Shown: in pieces, positions 1 to 10,000 of the stretch | Numbering within the stretch: position 1 is the stretch's first letter | Layout of the letters: the number at the start of each line of letters is the position of its first letter | From: Murdochiella sp. Marseille-P8839 | GTDB taxonomy: Bacteria; Bacillota; Clostridia; Tissierellales; Peptoniphilaceae | Length of the DNA: 64,000 bases | Assembly: GCA_019753405.1 (NCBI GenBank) | Contig: JAIKLF010000002.1 | Span: forward strand, 17,338-81,337 | Reading direction: 5' to 3' | Notes under the pieces: generated by a model | Told to the model about the DNA's origin: nothing | The model's database searches: none | The model's input: the letters and a program-made list of their open reading frames with translations, nothing else | Program-made: the position numbers and the translations under genes

Positions 1-2295
1 TACACCATCCACTTGCCGGAAGATGCCATTCCGGGAGACACCTTCACCATTACGCTGGATGAACGCCTGAACTGGGGCGGAATTCGCATCGATGCGGAAA
101 AAGTGCAGGATATTGTTACGGAACACGGACAGGAGGTCGCAACAACCCAAGATAAGACCCGGGATGATGCGGGCAACGTAGTAAGGAAAATCACCTACAC
201 CCTTACCGATTACGTCGCCAACCGAACGGACATCACCATCCATCAGACTGTTCCGGTGTATGTGGATCACAACAAGGTGCCGAACAGTACCGGTCTTACC
301 TTCACAAACACGATCGGCAATACGCCAAAAACCTCCGAAAGTATTGTGGTGGATTATACGCCCTACTATGGAACAGGTGGTCGTGTAGACAGCGGACTGA
401 ATTGGCCGCTGCAAGGAAAACGACAGGAATTATGGAACAATTTGGGCGGTTGGTTCTACGAAGATCGCACCAATAGCCAAATTGAGCTGTACTACTACGT
501 TTTCGGCTATAATAACAGCTGGTCTACGCAGTACTATCTGGACTTGGAGGCAAAGAGCTGGCTACGCAATACGCCATCGGATGTAAACTATAACGACACG
601 AATCATCCAGTGCAGGTTTCGGTCTATAAGACAGATGCGTACACAGCGACCGGAAATCCCAATACGACGACCATGCCGCCAAGCTATGGACGTCAGATCA
701 TGGATCTGCGGGAAGAGAATCTGGTGCCGACGACCGTAACCAATTCGGATGGCATCATCCGCGTACCGTTGAACGTCAGAAAAGACTACCCGAACGGACG
801 CTTCGGCTACATCGTAAAAGTGGTGGCTCCTTTTGATAACACAAAGGATCACGTGGATCTCTACACCTACGCAAAGTTGTCGCATAAAACCGAGTTCTAC
901 TATCGCGACTTCTGGAATAGGGAATATACCGAGATTAATACGGATGGCCCGGTGACCTATTGGAATTACCTCCACCGCTACACCGGTACGAGTGGAGCAA
1001 GTGCTAAGGATCTGGTCAACCTCACCCTGATCAAGCGAGAGCTTTTAGGAACCGATGGCGAGGACAAGTACAACACCAAGACGATTCCGGGCGCGGGCTT
1101 TAAGCTCACGAACAACCAAGGTTTCCAGGACTATGCCGTGACCGGAGCGAACGGAAAGCTGACCTTTACCAAGCTCAAACCGGGCGACTACTTCTTGGAA
1201 GAAGTGGTAACGCCAAAGGGATACACCCCCATCAACGTGGTCTGGGATATTCACGTGGATCAGGACGGAACGGTTACTGTATCCGATCCGGGTGGCACCG
1301 GCCTTATCGAGAGCAAAGAGAAGAATAGTCTCGCCGTCTGGAACCGGAAGACTCCAATTGATAAACCGGTTCTCCAGTTCCCGAACATCCCCAACCGAAT
1401 TGAATTTACCAAGGTCGGGGAGAGCGGAACTCCACTGGAAGGCGCAACGCTTGAACTGAGAAAATCGGATACGGCAGATGGAACCTACGTCGTCGTCACG
1501 GCGCCGAATGGCCCAAGAATCAGCGGATCGGATGGAAAACTCTTCTGGACGAACCTCGCGCCCGGCTACTATCAAGTATGGGAAACCAAAGCTCCTGCGG
1601 GCTATGTAACGCCCTCTAAAGAAGTCGCTACTTTCCGGGTGGATACGGCAACCGGCGAGATCAAGGATCTGCAGATCCATGGTCGTGATCCGGTCGGGGA
1701 GAACATGATCCGAAATCTCCGTCCGATGAAGATGGCGCTTCGAAAGGTAGACGACAAGAAACTGGATATTACCGAGGGCTCCGTAACCTTTGCGGTCAGT
1801 GCGGCTCCGGGAAACAACAATCCGGTGTTGAAAGAATTGCAAACCATCACGGTCGATTTGACGAAGGCCGGTCCCTATGTCCGAGAGATTCCGGGCTCGA
1901 TGAACGGAAAATACATCCTGAGCGAAATGACGCCACCGTCGGGTTACGTGAAAACAACCCATCAGTACGAGATCGAAATCAATCAAGAAGAGCGGACCAT
2001 TCGCCTCATGCGTGTCATGGATGGTGATAATGAGGTACCCTACCTCGATAAAGGTCTGCTCAGCGAAGCCGGTCCGGTCATTCTTTACCAAGAGGGTGTA
2101 AGCGACCAGATTAGCTTAGATATTGAGAACCACCTGCTCTACACCCTGCCGACCACTGCAGGTCCGGGCACCTTCCTCTTCACCCTGGCAGGCGCCTTCC
2201 TCCTGGGTTTGGCCTTCAGCCTGTTCCGACAGACCAAAGGCTCGTCCGGTCGGCCCCGAAAGCGTCTCCCTTTTTTGCGGAGACAGTTGGAATGA
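1..2295 (+). CDS. Ancillary pilin / Cna-B adhesin, 5' end outside window
   Basis: Surface adhesin, probably the tip or ancillary subunit of the pilus encoded by the following genes. The frame is open from base 1, so the true start and signal peptide lie upstream; the TTG at 13 is only an internal codon. The first ~330 visible residues resemble a fibrinogen-binding-type adhesive domain. Three Cna-B-like modules follow, recognisable by E-box endings such as YYQVWETKAPAGY and YILSEMTPPSGY. The C-terminus has a sorting signal LPTTAG, a hydrophobic segment and an Arg/Lys-rich tail. The motif is LPxTA rather than LPxTG and matches the one in the 2100-residue adhesin downstream. Surface location and role are inferred from family architecture; the ligand is unknown. 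Confidence 0.85.
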   Translation, partial: YTIHLPEDAIPGDTFTITLDERLNWGGIRIDAEKVQDIVTEHGQEVATTQDKTRDDAGNVVRKITYTLTDYVANRTDITIHQTVPVYVDHNKVPNSTGLTFTNTIGNTPKTSESIVVDYTPYYGTGGRVDSGLNWPLQGKRQELWNNLGGWFYEDRTNSQIELYYYVFGYNNSWSTQYYLDLEAKSWLRNTPSDVNYNDTNHPVQVSVYKTDAYTATGNPNTTTMPPSYGRQIMDLREENLVPTTVTNSDGIIRVPLNVRKDYPNGRFGYIVKVVAPFDNTKDHVDLYTYAKLSHKTEFYYRDFWNREYTEINTDGPVTYWNYLHRYTGTSGASAKDLVNLTLIKRELLGTDGEDKYNTKTIPGAGFKLTNNQGFQDYAVTGANGKLTFTKLKPGDYFLEEVVTPKGYTPINVVWDIHVDQDGTVTVSDPGGTGLIESKEKNSLAVWNRKTPIDKPVLQFPNIPNRIEFTKVGESGTPLEGATLELRKSDTADGTYVVVTAPNGPRISGSDGKLFWTNLAPGYYQVWETKAPAGYVTPSKEVATFRVDTATGEIKDLQIHGRDPVGENMIRNLRPMKMALRKVDDKKLDITEGSVTFAVSAAPGNNNPVLKELQTITVDLTKAGPYVREIPGSMNGKYILSEMTPPSGYVKTTHQYEIEINQEERTIRLMRVMDGDNEVPYLDKGLLSEAGPVILYQEGVSDQISLDIENHLLYTLPTTAGPGTFLFTLAGAFLLGLAFSLFRQTKGSSGRPRKRLPFLRRQLE

Positions 2296-2316
2296 TCTCC
2301 TTGTCGATAGATCCTT

Positions 2317-2362
2317 GGGGCAAACGCCCCGCCCGTCCACCCGAAGCCGGCCGGAAACGGCC
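2317..2362 (+). other. Two intercistronic hairpins
   Basis: Between the ancillary and major pilin genes lie GGGGC-AAAC-GCCCC (2317-2330) and GGCCG-GAAA-CGGCC (2349-2362), the latter with a GNRA tetraloop. Neither is followed by a T tract, so they look more like mRNA processing or stability structures than terminators. They might help raise expression of the major pilin over the tip subunit. Confidence 0.4.
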
Positions 2363-2388
2363 AAGAACCTGAAAAGAAAAGAGGAATT

Positions 2389-3969
2389 ATGATGAAACAG
2401 TTGAAAAAATGGGCAGCTGTCTTACTGGCGTTCATGCTGGTTTTGACGCTAATGCCGGCAAATTCCATTGCCGCGAAACCGACCACAAAGCTCATCGTAA
2501 CTGGCGTTGAAGATGGCGCAACGGTAAATGCCTACAAGCTCACTGAAGCGGACTTTACTGCTGACGGTGGATTCAAAGGTTATAAAAATCTTATAGAAAA
2601 CGCCTTTGAGAACCCCGGCGAACCCAAAACAAGCGAGTGGTCTGCATTACTGAATAAGCCGGTCGCTGATTTGGGAACGGCAATCCCCCTTACCCAGGCT
2701 ACAGCAGGCGGAGCTTATGAGTCCGCGCCTCAAGAAGCCGGTCTTTACATGATTCTGGTCACCTCCACTAAAGGTGTGGTTTATAACCCCATGCTGGTAG
2801 GTATTACCTACACGACAGAAGGTGGCGAACAGGTAAAGGGTGGTACGATTAATGTACCAGCCGAATTTAAGCTTGGAGAAGACGCTGTTCTTTATGCGAA
2901 GAAGAGTGAAGTACCTCTGAAGAAGACCGTTAAAGATCCAACAGGAAATGAGCCTGAAGCAACGAATCCAACGGATCATGCTATTGGTTTAGGCCAAGGT
3001 GAAAAACCGGAATTTACCATTGAAACCACAATTCCTTCCTATCCGAAAACGGACAAGAATCTTGTTTTCACCATTACCGATACTTTGGATAAGGGATTAA
3101 CTGCACCTAAAGCGGAAGAGATCACTGTCACTGTCGCTGGCCAACCCCTTCCCCAGGATGCGGCAACTGTCGCAGTTGCAAACAATGTCATCACCATCAC
3201 TTTCACGGATGCTTATCTGAAAGGGTTGAATGGAAAAGCTACGGACGTTAAGGTTGTTTATACGGCTGAATTGAATGATCAGGCAACCACCAACGCCATT
3301 CCCAACAAGAATACGGTTAAGGTTGAATATACCCATGATCCGAAGACCGGTGATACGTCTGAACATGAAGATATTACCAGACAGTACACCTTCGAAATCG
3401 ACGGCTTTACCAAGGGATCAGGTTCTGAGAAGACCCATGAAATTACCAAGCACGGTGATAAGATTACTACGGAAAGCACATGGGAAGACGATCCGCTGGC
3501 TGGAGCTGAATTTACCCTCTATGATAAAGATCCTTCACAAGATCAGACAGCAAAAGCTCTGCGTACAACCACGACGGATGCTACGGGCCGCATGACCTTT
3601 AGCCGATTGGATGAGGGCACCTATTATATCAAAGAAACCAAAGCTCCTAACGGATACCAGCTCAACGACAAGGTTTACAAGGCTGAGATCAAAGCTGAGT
3701 ATGATACGGCAAATCACGTGCTGAAATCCTGGTCTGTCGTGATTGATGGGAAGGTTTCAACCTTTACCCTCGATCATACGAAAGAGGAAGTTACTGTTAC
3801 CCAAACTGCAGAAGACAATACCCTGATCAAGAACACCAAGATCCCCGGACTGCCCTCCACCGGTGGTATGGGTACCTATCTCTTCACCGGCATCGGCGTG
3901 GCTCTCTTGGCCGGCGCAGCGGTGATGGTTACGGTCCTTCGCAAGAAGAACGCCCAGGATGCACGATAG
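2389..3969 (+). CDS. Major pilin subunit, LPxTG-anchored
   Basis: Probable pilus backbone protein. A Sec signal peptide (hydrophobic core at residues ~10-25, AxA-like end at NSIAA) precedes a ~500-residue body of isopeptide-type pilin domains. A Lys-containing stretch VLYAKKSEV near residue 165 could be the pilin motif that provides the polymerisation lysine, and a Cna-B-like module ends in the E-box YYIKETKAPNGY. The C-terminus carries a classical sorting signal LPSTGG, a hydrophobic span and a basic tail. ATG codons occur at 2389 and 2392; the GAGG at 2381-2384 is better spaced for the second. The two sortase genes follow immediately. Polymerisation by these sortases is inferred from family knowledge. 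Confidence 0.9.
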   Translation: MMKQLKKWAAVLLAFMLVLTLMPANSIAAKPTTKLIVTGVEDGATVNAYKLTEADFTADGGFKGYKNLIENAFENPGEPKTSEWSALLNKPVADLGTAIPLTQATAGGAYESAPQEAGLYMILVTSTKGVVYNPMLVGITYTTEGGEQVKGGTINVPAEFKLGEDAVLYAKKSEVPLKKTVKDPTGNEPEATNPTDHAIGLGQGEKPEFTIETTIPSYPKTDKNLVFTITDTLDKGLTAPKAEEITVTVAGQPLPQDAATVAVANNVITITFTDAYLKGLNGKATDVKVVYTAELNDQATTNAIPNKNTVKVEYTHDPKTGDTSEHEDITRQYTFEIDGFTKGSGSEKTHEITKHGDKITTESTWEDDPLAGAEFTLYDKDPSQDQTAKALRTTTTDATGRMTFSRLDEGTYYIKETKAPNGYQLNDKVYKAEIKAEYDTANHVLKSWSVVIDGKVSTFTLDHTKEEVTVTQTAEDNTLIKNTKIPGLPSTGGMGTYLFTGIGVALLAGAAVMVTVLRKKNAQDAR

Positions 3970-4005
3970 GCGGAATAAGGATCAATCGATTGTTAGATGA
4001 ATAGT

Positions 4006-4048
4006 AAGAGCGTCGCCCCGGAGGCCTCCGGGGCGGCCCCTCTTATTT
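4006..4048 (+). terminator. Perfect palindrome between major pilin and sortases
   Basis: A 22-bp perfect palindrome at 4014-4035 (arms CGCCCCGGAGG/CCTCCGGGGCG) is flanked by AAGAG (4006-4010) and CTCTT (4040-4044), which extend the stem, and is followed by the T-rich TCTTATTTCTT. It should act as a terminator or attenuator that lets abundant pilin mRNA stop here while some transcripts read into the sortases. Confidence 0.7.
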
Positions 4049-4087
4049 CTTGTGGGATCTTCGGATCCGTCGGCAGAAAGAGCGGAT

Positions 4088-5023
4088 ATGGAACAGAAAA
4101 AGAGCCCGGAATCCGGGGAAAGCTTGACCAAAACAAATGAGGAACCCGACAAAGGGTCAATCGGGAAAAAGGATCGAAAACTCAGGATCCTCGCGGTCTT
4201 TCTTTTGCTTGCTGGAATTTTGGTTCTTCTGTATCCGACCATCAGTAATCGCTTTAACCAGTGGCGTGCGGAGCAATTGTCCACCACCTACCAGGAAGTG
4301 GTTAAAGCCATTCCTGATGATCATTTTGCCGAAGAGTTGGAAAAAGCGCGACAATATAATGAGAAGCTGACGGGGGAAAGCGTGCCGGATGTGTTCGCGC
4401 TTCGAGAAAAGCATGATGACCCCCTCTATGATTCGCTTCTTAACGTGACCGGCGACGGGATGATGGGGGAGGTCGAGATTCCGGCCATTAACGTCAAAAT
4501 CCCCGTTTTCCACTACACGACGGATCAGGTGCTTCAACAAAACGTGGGGCATTTGGCAGGCTCTTCCCTGCCCGTCGGGGGAAAGGGAACGCACGCCGTT
4601 CTCTCGGCGCACCGCGGGTTGCCCTCGGCAAAGCTCTTTACCGACCTCAACCTGCTAAAAAAGGGCGATCTGTTCTTCATTCGGGTGCTGAATGAAGTGT
4701 TAGCATATGAAGTGGATCAGATGATTGAGGTGGAGCCGACGGAAACCGCGTCGTTAGCCATCGACCGGGATAAGGATTTGTGCACGCTCTTCACCTGCAC
4801 GCCGTACGGCGTCAATACCCAGCGCCTTCTGGTGCGAGGACATCGCGTAGCCTATACGCCGGAGGAAACCGAGAAGGCTTTTGAAGAGGCCAAAGATCTT
4901 CGCGTGGATACCACGCGTCTGAGCATTCATCTGGTGGCGGCCGCCATCGGGATCACGGTCGGGCTTACTCCCTATCTGATCTGGCGAAAGAAGAAAAAGA
5001 AAAAGGAGGCCGGGCGTTCATGA
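4088..5023 (+). CDS. srtC: Class C sortase (first of pair)
   Basis: Pilus-assembling transpeptidase. An N-terminal membrane segment (ILAVFLLLAGILVLLY) precedes a lid-like segment DDPLYDSLLN, as in class C sortases. The catalytic His is in SAHRG and the catalytic Cys in TLFTCTPYG, with the conserved Arg in QRLLVRG. A C-terminal membrane helix ends in a poly-Lys tail. A GTG at 4052 would extend the protein by 12 residues but lies against the hairpin; ATG 4088 with upstream AGAAAGAG is preferred. The gene overlaps the next sortase by four bases (ATGA). Probable substrates are the major pilin and neighbouring subunits. Confidence 0.92.
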   Translation: MEQKKSPESGESLTKTNEEPDKGSIGKKDRKLRILAVFLLLAGILVLLYPTISNRFNQWRAEQLSTTYQEVVKAIPDDHFAEELEKARQYNEKLTGESVPDVFALREKHDDPLYDSLLNVTGDGMMGEVEIPAINVKIPVFHYTTDQVLQQNVGHLAGSSLPVGGKGTHAVLSAHRGLPSAKLFTDLNLLKKGDLFFIRVLNEVLAYEVDQMIEVEPTETASLAIDRDKDLCTLFTCTPYGVNTQRLLVRGHRVAYTPEETEKAFEEAKDLRVDTTRLSIHLVAAAIGITVGLTPYLIWRKKKKKKEAGRS

Positions 5024-5952
5024 GAAAAGCATCGCACCGACGCTTCTGGATTCTCGTGTGTATCCTCATGATTCTGGGAGGACTGGGCTTTCTCCTGTAT
5101 CCCCCGGCATCGGATCTATGGAACCGTTACCGAAACAGCAAATTGGTTGACGTCTATTCGAGGGTGGTGCACGATCTTCCGCCGGATAAGACCGAGACCA
5201 TTTGGACGAAGGCGCGCGAGTATAATGAAAAGCATACGACGAACACCATCGTGGATGCCTTCAAGGACGAAGAAGAATATGTACTGACCGCTCCCTATGA
5301 TCAGTTGCTCAATCCTTCCGGGGATAATATCATGGGGACGATTGAAATACCGAAAATCCATGTGAAGTTGCCCATCTTTCATGGAGTGGGCGAGGAATCG
5401 CTGCAGCGTGGGGCGGGGCATCTCGAGGGAACATCCCTTCCGATTGGCGGAAAATCCACCCATTCGGTTATCTCAGCGCATCGCGGATTGCCTTCGGCGA
5501 CTCTCTTCACGGATCTCGACCAGATGGCGGAGGGCGATCTCTTCTATCTGTACATTATGGATGAGGTCTTCGCCTACCGTGTGGTGGATATTCAAACGGT
5601 GCTGCCCCATCAGTCGGAACTCTTGGCGATTCAACCGGATCGCGACCTTTGTACGCTGCTTACCTGTACGCCCTATGGCGTGAACAGTCATCGGTTGCTC
5701 GTTACCGGCGAGCGAACCACCTACATCCCCGACGAGGTTACACCGGTCGAGGAAAAAGATGTGGCCGTTTTGGACACGGTCATTGCAAACTGGAAGATTA
5801 CCTTAATCGGCGTCGGCTTCCTTCTCTTCTTCTTCCTCGTTTTGCTGCTTCGCAGTCGACGAAAGAAGCGGCAGGAGCGAAAAGAACGGAATGTGCAAAG
5901 GGAGAAAAATGAGTCGAAGGAACAGATGGAACAGAATGAACGGAATAAATAG
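5020..5952 (+). CDS. srtC: Class C sortase (second of pair)
   Basis: Paralogue of the preceding sortase. It has an N-terminal membrane helix, catalytic His in SAHRGLPSA, catalytic Cys in TLLTCTPYG and Arg in HRLLVTGE. A C-terminal membrane helix is followed by an unusually long charged tail of about 40 residues rich in Arg, Lys and Glu. The lid-like region reads TAPYDQLLN and lacks the DP pair of its neighbour, so the two enzymes may differ in gating or substrate choice. Translation is coupled to the upstream gene through an ATGA overlap. One enzyme may polymerise the backbone and the other attach ancillary subunits; this division is inference. Confidence 0.92.
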   Translation: MRKASHRRFWILVCILMILGGLGFLLYPPASDLWNRYRNSKLVDVYSRVVHDLPPDKTETIWTKAREYNEKHTTNTIVDAFKDEEEYVLTAPYDQLLNPSGDNIMGTIEIPKIHVKLPIFHGVGEESLQRGAGHLEGTSLPIGGKSTHSVISAHRGLPSATLFTDLDQMAEGDLFYLYIMDEVFAYRVVDIQTVLPHQSELLAIQPDRDLCTLLTCTPYGVNSHRLLVTGERTTYIPDEVTPVEEKDVAVLDTVIANWKITLIGVGFLLFFFLVLLLRSRRKKRQERKERNVQREKNESKEQMEQNERNK

Positions 5953-5999
5953 AATGAACGGGAAGTCGCGGAACGCAACAAGGAATAAAGGAGTAAACC

Positions 6000-6956
6000 A
6001 TGTATAAATATCGTAAACAAAGACATCGGCCCAATGTGTGGGCTCGGCTCCTCGCTTTTGCAGGCGCCTTCTTCGTCTGTTTGGCGACCCTCTTTCCCAT
6101 GGATGCACGGGCACGGCGAGACAATCCCATGGTAAGCTCCTATGACGAGACAAAATGGGGTTCGCTTACCTTGAATTTGACCTATACCAAGGATAAGGGC
6201 CAAACGACAACGCCTCTCGACGGGGCAACGCTTCGTCTGGTTCGCATCGCGGATCTTTCGATGGAAGCCGATGGCCCCCACTATACGCTTCGCTCGGGTT
6301 TGACGAGTTTGCATTACGATTTTACCAAGATGAAATCAAGCGACCTGCGCCGGGCTGGTCGAGATATTGCAGCCTATATCCAGGCACATCCCGATGCGTT
6401 GACGGCGCTGGAAAACGAGGCAAACGCCAACGTCAAGCCGAAACGCAATTCGGATTATAAGCCGGTACGCACAGCCACAACAGATGCCGACGGAAAGGTT
6501 TCCTTTGATCATCTGGTTCATGGCGTGTACCTTGTTACGCAGGAAGGAAAATCAGGCACGGCTTCGCAGTTTGCCTCCATGTCTCCGGTGCTCTATTTTG
6601 TCCCCGAGTATCTAAAAACGGACAACACCGGCACTTGGATCTATGATGTTGAGGCCAATCCCAAGTATTCACCGAACAAGCCGCCGGCACCGCCGGAATC
6701 CTCTTCGACGCCGCCGGAATCGTCTTCAACCACGTCCGAGTCCTCTTCGACGCCTCGGGAATCTTCATCGACGCCGCCGGAAATTCCGCCAACGTCGTCG
6801 ACACCGACGCCCCCGACACCACCTACCCACCCGAAGACACCCACGCCGGGCACCGGCGATAAGATTCGCTTAGGCCTATGGATCGGTACCGGCCTGCTTG
6901 CGCTCGTCGCGTTGCTTTTGATGCTTCGCAATAAGCGCAAAAATAATGATGAATAA
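6000..6956 (+). CDS. Basal-type pilin / Cna-B wall protein
   Basis: Surface protein of 318 residues. Its signal peptide has a basic N-region and ends near DARA. A pilin-like body follows, with a segment FASMSPVLYFVPEY and then W-YDVEANPK, which resembles the pilin motif region of basal pilins. A ~55-residue Pro/Ser/Glu/Thr-rich linker of PPESSST-type repeats suits a wall-spanning stalk. The C-terminus has a hydrophobic span and a basic tail, but the sorting site reads TPGTGD rather than LPxTG, so the anchoring reaction is uncertain. AAAGGAG at 5987-5993 fits ATG 6000. As last gene of the sortase operon it may be the subunit that ends assembly at the wall. Confidence 0.8.
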   Translation: MYKYRKQRHRPNVWARLLAFAGAFFVCLATLFPMDARARRDNPMVSSYDETKWGSLTLNLTYTKDKGQTTTPLDGATLRLVRIADLSMEADGPHYTLRSGLTSLHYDFTKMKSSDLRRAGRDIAAYIQAHPDALTALENEANANVKPKRNSDYKPVRTATTDADGKVSFDHLVHGVYLVTQEGKSGTASQFASMSPVLYFVPEYLKTDNTGTWIYDVEANPKYSPNKPPAPPESSSTPPESSSTTSESSSTPRESSSTPPEIPPTSSTPTPPTPPTHPKTPTPGTGDKIRLGLWIGTGLLALVALLLMLRNKRKNNDE

Positions 6957-7046
6957 TATTACCATCGCGGATCCTGTTCCCTTTTCCGTTTCACCGGGGA
7001 CAGGATCGTATTCACCCATGGAGGGCGCCTTCACTCGTGATCTATG

Positions 7047-7064
7047 CTGATCACCCGTGATCAG
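7047..7064. promoter_or_regulatory. Palindrome upstream of large adhesin
   Basis: The sequence CTGATCAC-CC-GTGATCAG is an 18-bp palindrome, with related CGTGATC and CCGTGTTC half-sites on either side (7034-7082), just ahead of the large adhesin gene. It could be an operator. No convincing promoter boxes were assigned. Confidence 0.35.
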
Positions 7065-7096
7065 AGCCGTTTTACCCGTGTTCCACAGGAGGCAGG

Positions 7097-10000
7097 ATGA
7101 ACGAACAACGATCGAAGAAACGAATGACGAAACTTTTGGCCATGCTGCTCGCTTTTTTCATGGTTCTTAGTTTTGCATTGCCGAATAAATCGGAAACTTC
7201 TTTTGCCGATTCTAACGATGCTGACGAGGCGTCGTTGTTTTCGTTATTGAATAACGGAAAAATGAACGACGGCGAACCAAGCGGCGTACCGGGCGCACCA
7301 GGCGCGCCGGTGGCCGCACAACAGGCCGCAGGAACGTACATCACGGTGAAGGACCAGTACGGGAATCCGGTGGATAATGTTTATTTTAATATTGATAACA
7401 CCTATAACGGGATTCGTTACTTCGGCAAAGCGGTGAACGGTGCGCTGTATATTTACAATTCTGCCACAAGACAATATGAGCAACGCTCTCTTGAATCGGC
7501 TGGCTTTATGGAGAGCCGGTATCACAAAATCACCGTTAATACGAATACGACGGTTGGCGATACGACGAACTATAATGTAGACCCCAATGCGATTCTCGCC
7601 CAATTTTATATTCAAGGGGGGGTGGTAATGTTTAGCCAGGGCAGCGCCAACCTTATTCTCCAGAGCAAGGCTAAGCCGCCCGCCCCGGTCGGCGACGCAA
7701 TGACCGCCAAGGACACAAAAGGAAAACCGGCGCCGGGCATTGCCTTTCTGCTGTATAAAGAAGGGGAGCCCAATATTCAGGCGAACCTGCTTTCCGATAG
7801 CAAGGGTGCGCTGACCTATACAGCCAATGCGAATGTATTTGATGCAAGGACCTTGGCCGCCGGCACGTACACCGTAAAAGTCACACCCCAGTCTTCTAGT
7901 GACACCGCCAAGGCAACCTATGTCATGGATGCCACGAAAATCTATGCCACGTTTACCGTGACGGATGACGGTGCGGGCAATAAAACGGTGGCGTTTTCCC
8001 CGGCAAGCAGCCAAAATCTTGTCTTCCCACTGATTGCGGATCTTCCCAAGGGAGAGGCGAAATTAACGGTCAACAAGACGGATGAGAAAGGCGATCCCCT
8101 TTCCGGCGTCACCTTTCAGCTGCAAGGCCCTGTGGATAGCGCTGCCGCTGGCACCAGGACGTCCGGTCCGACGGGAGCCGATGGAAAAACTACGTTCACA
8201 AATTTAGCCTATGGGGAATACCTGTTGACGGAACTTTCGGCTCCGGACGGCTATGTGGTCAGTAAACAGGTTATCCATGTCATGCTGGGGAAGGATGCGG
8301 ACACACCCATCGTGGGCGGAACGGATGTGACCAAGCGTCTCACGCTCGATTCGGTCACCTGGAATCCGCCTCATGTGGAAAATGGTGTGAACACCATTTA
8401 TCCCAACCAGGCCGAGTCCTTGTCCGTGGATGCGGTGATTCAGGTGCCTGCAACGGCGCGCCTTGCGCCCGGCGATTTCTTTACCATCCAGCTTTCCGAT
8501 AACGTAGATACCTATGGTCTGGTGCAGTCCAAAGAGCAGGGACTGGACATTTTTGCCGATGGAGGAAAACTCGCAGAAGGAAAATTTGATCCGACCACAA
8601 GAACGATTACCTATACGTTTACGAATCTGGTCAAGACGTTTACGGCAAACCAGATCAAGCTCCATACGGTGCTCTTTATCGACAAGGTGAAGGTTCCGCA
8701 GGAAGCGAAATCGCCTTCCACGGTCACCCTTTCGTATGGCCTTCGTCAAACGACGCCGTCTACGTCGTCTTTTCAAGTGTTTTATCGTCCTTATTACTAT
8801 CCGCAACAGACGGGTGGCTCCAATATCGGAACCATGTATTCGATCTATAACCCGGATAAAAAGACGGCGACCACTTATATTTACGTCAACCCGCTTACCA
8901 ACAAGCTTAAAAAGGGAAAATTGGAGATTTCCGGCAAGGGATCTGTGTTGATTAATGCTCTGACCGATGTGAAGGTTTACGACGGCGGAAGCGGCAGCAC
9001 GGATACCATGGTGCCGTCCTGGGGTGTCGTTCCGACCAACTTGACGGAAGTGAACGACCTTTCGCCGGTGATTGACGGCAATGCCAACAAGGTCACTATC
9101 GACTTTGGTGATCGGCTCGATACGGGAAGTCAGGCGTACATCGTCAAGGTGACCACCGGGTATGATCCTTCCTCGACGGAGGATTTGGGCATGGTGGCAA
9201 AGCTCTATGGCTATTTCAATGGCTATTGGAGCCGATACTACAATTATTCCTACTATGACTATGACTGGGCTGCCGCACAGACGTACATGAAATTTTATGA
9301 GCATGAAGGGACGGCGACCGGCATAGGCTTTGACGCTGAGGTCACGGTCTCCAACCCCAAAAACAGCATTGAGTGGACCAAGGTGAATGCGTCCGGCCTT
9401 CCTCTGGAAGGGGCGGAATTCCGTTTGGTACGTGTTCAGGAGGGATCCGAGCAGACGGTGATCGACAAGCTTGTCTCCAATCGGGATGGGCGCTTGTCCG
9501 TTTCAGGCCTGGCACCGGGTTCTTATAAGCTCTATGAAACCAAAGCGCCGGAAGGCTATGAGATTCCAAAGGATGATACGGGAAAAGATAAGCCTTTGGC
9601 TACCTTTACCGTGAACGACAAAGGCGAAATTCAAAATCCGGATCCGGCGGACGGCAAAATCGTAAATGGCCGTCTGGAAGGTCGCTTCTCCGTCCACAAG
9701 ACGGACAATGCGGAGAACGAAGCGGATCGCAAGCCGTTGAAGGACACCGAATTCACCTTGACACCGTTGAAAGAAGATGCCGGTTCATGGATTGTCGATA
9801 CGGACAAGAGTCCGATCACTAAGACGACCGATGCGGAGGGGAATCTGACCTTCTCCGCTCTTGCTATAGGAAAATATCAACTGAAAGAAACCAAGCCGTC
9901 GCCGGGTTATGTGTTGCGCGATACCACCTGGACGGTGGAAGTGAAGGAAGAGGTCGTCGATGAGGCGCATCCGGAGATCAAACGGGTGGTGACTACGGTC

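Noticed and set aside
4052..4087. GTG start for the first sortase at 4052
   Set aside because: It lies directly behind the attenuator hairpin with no ribosome site; ATG 4088 is better placed.
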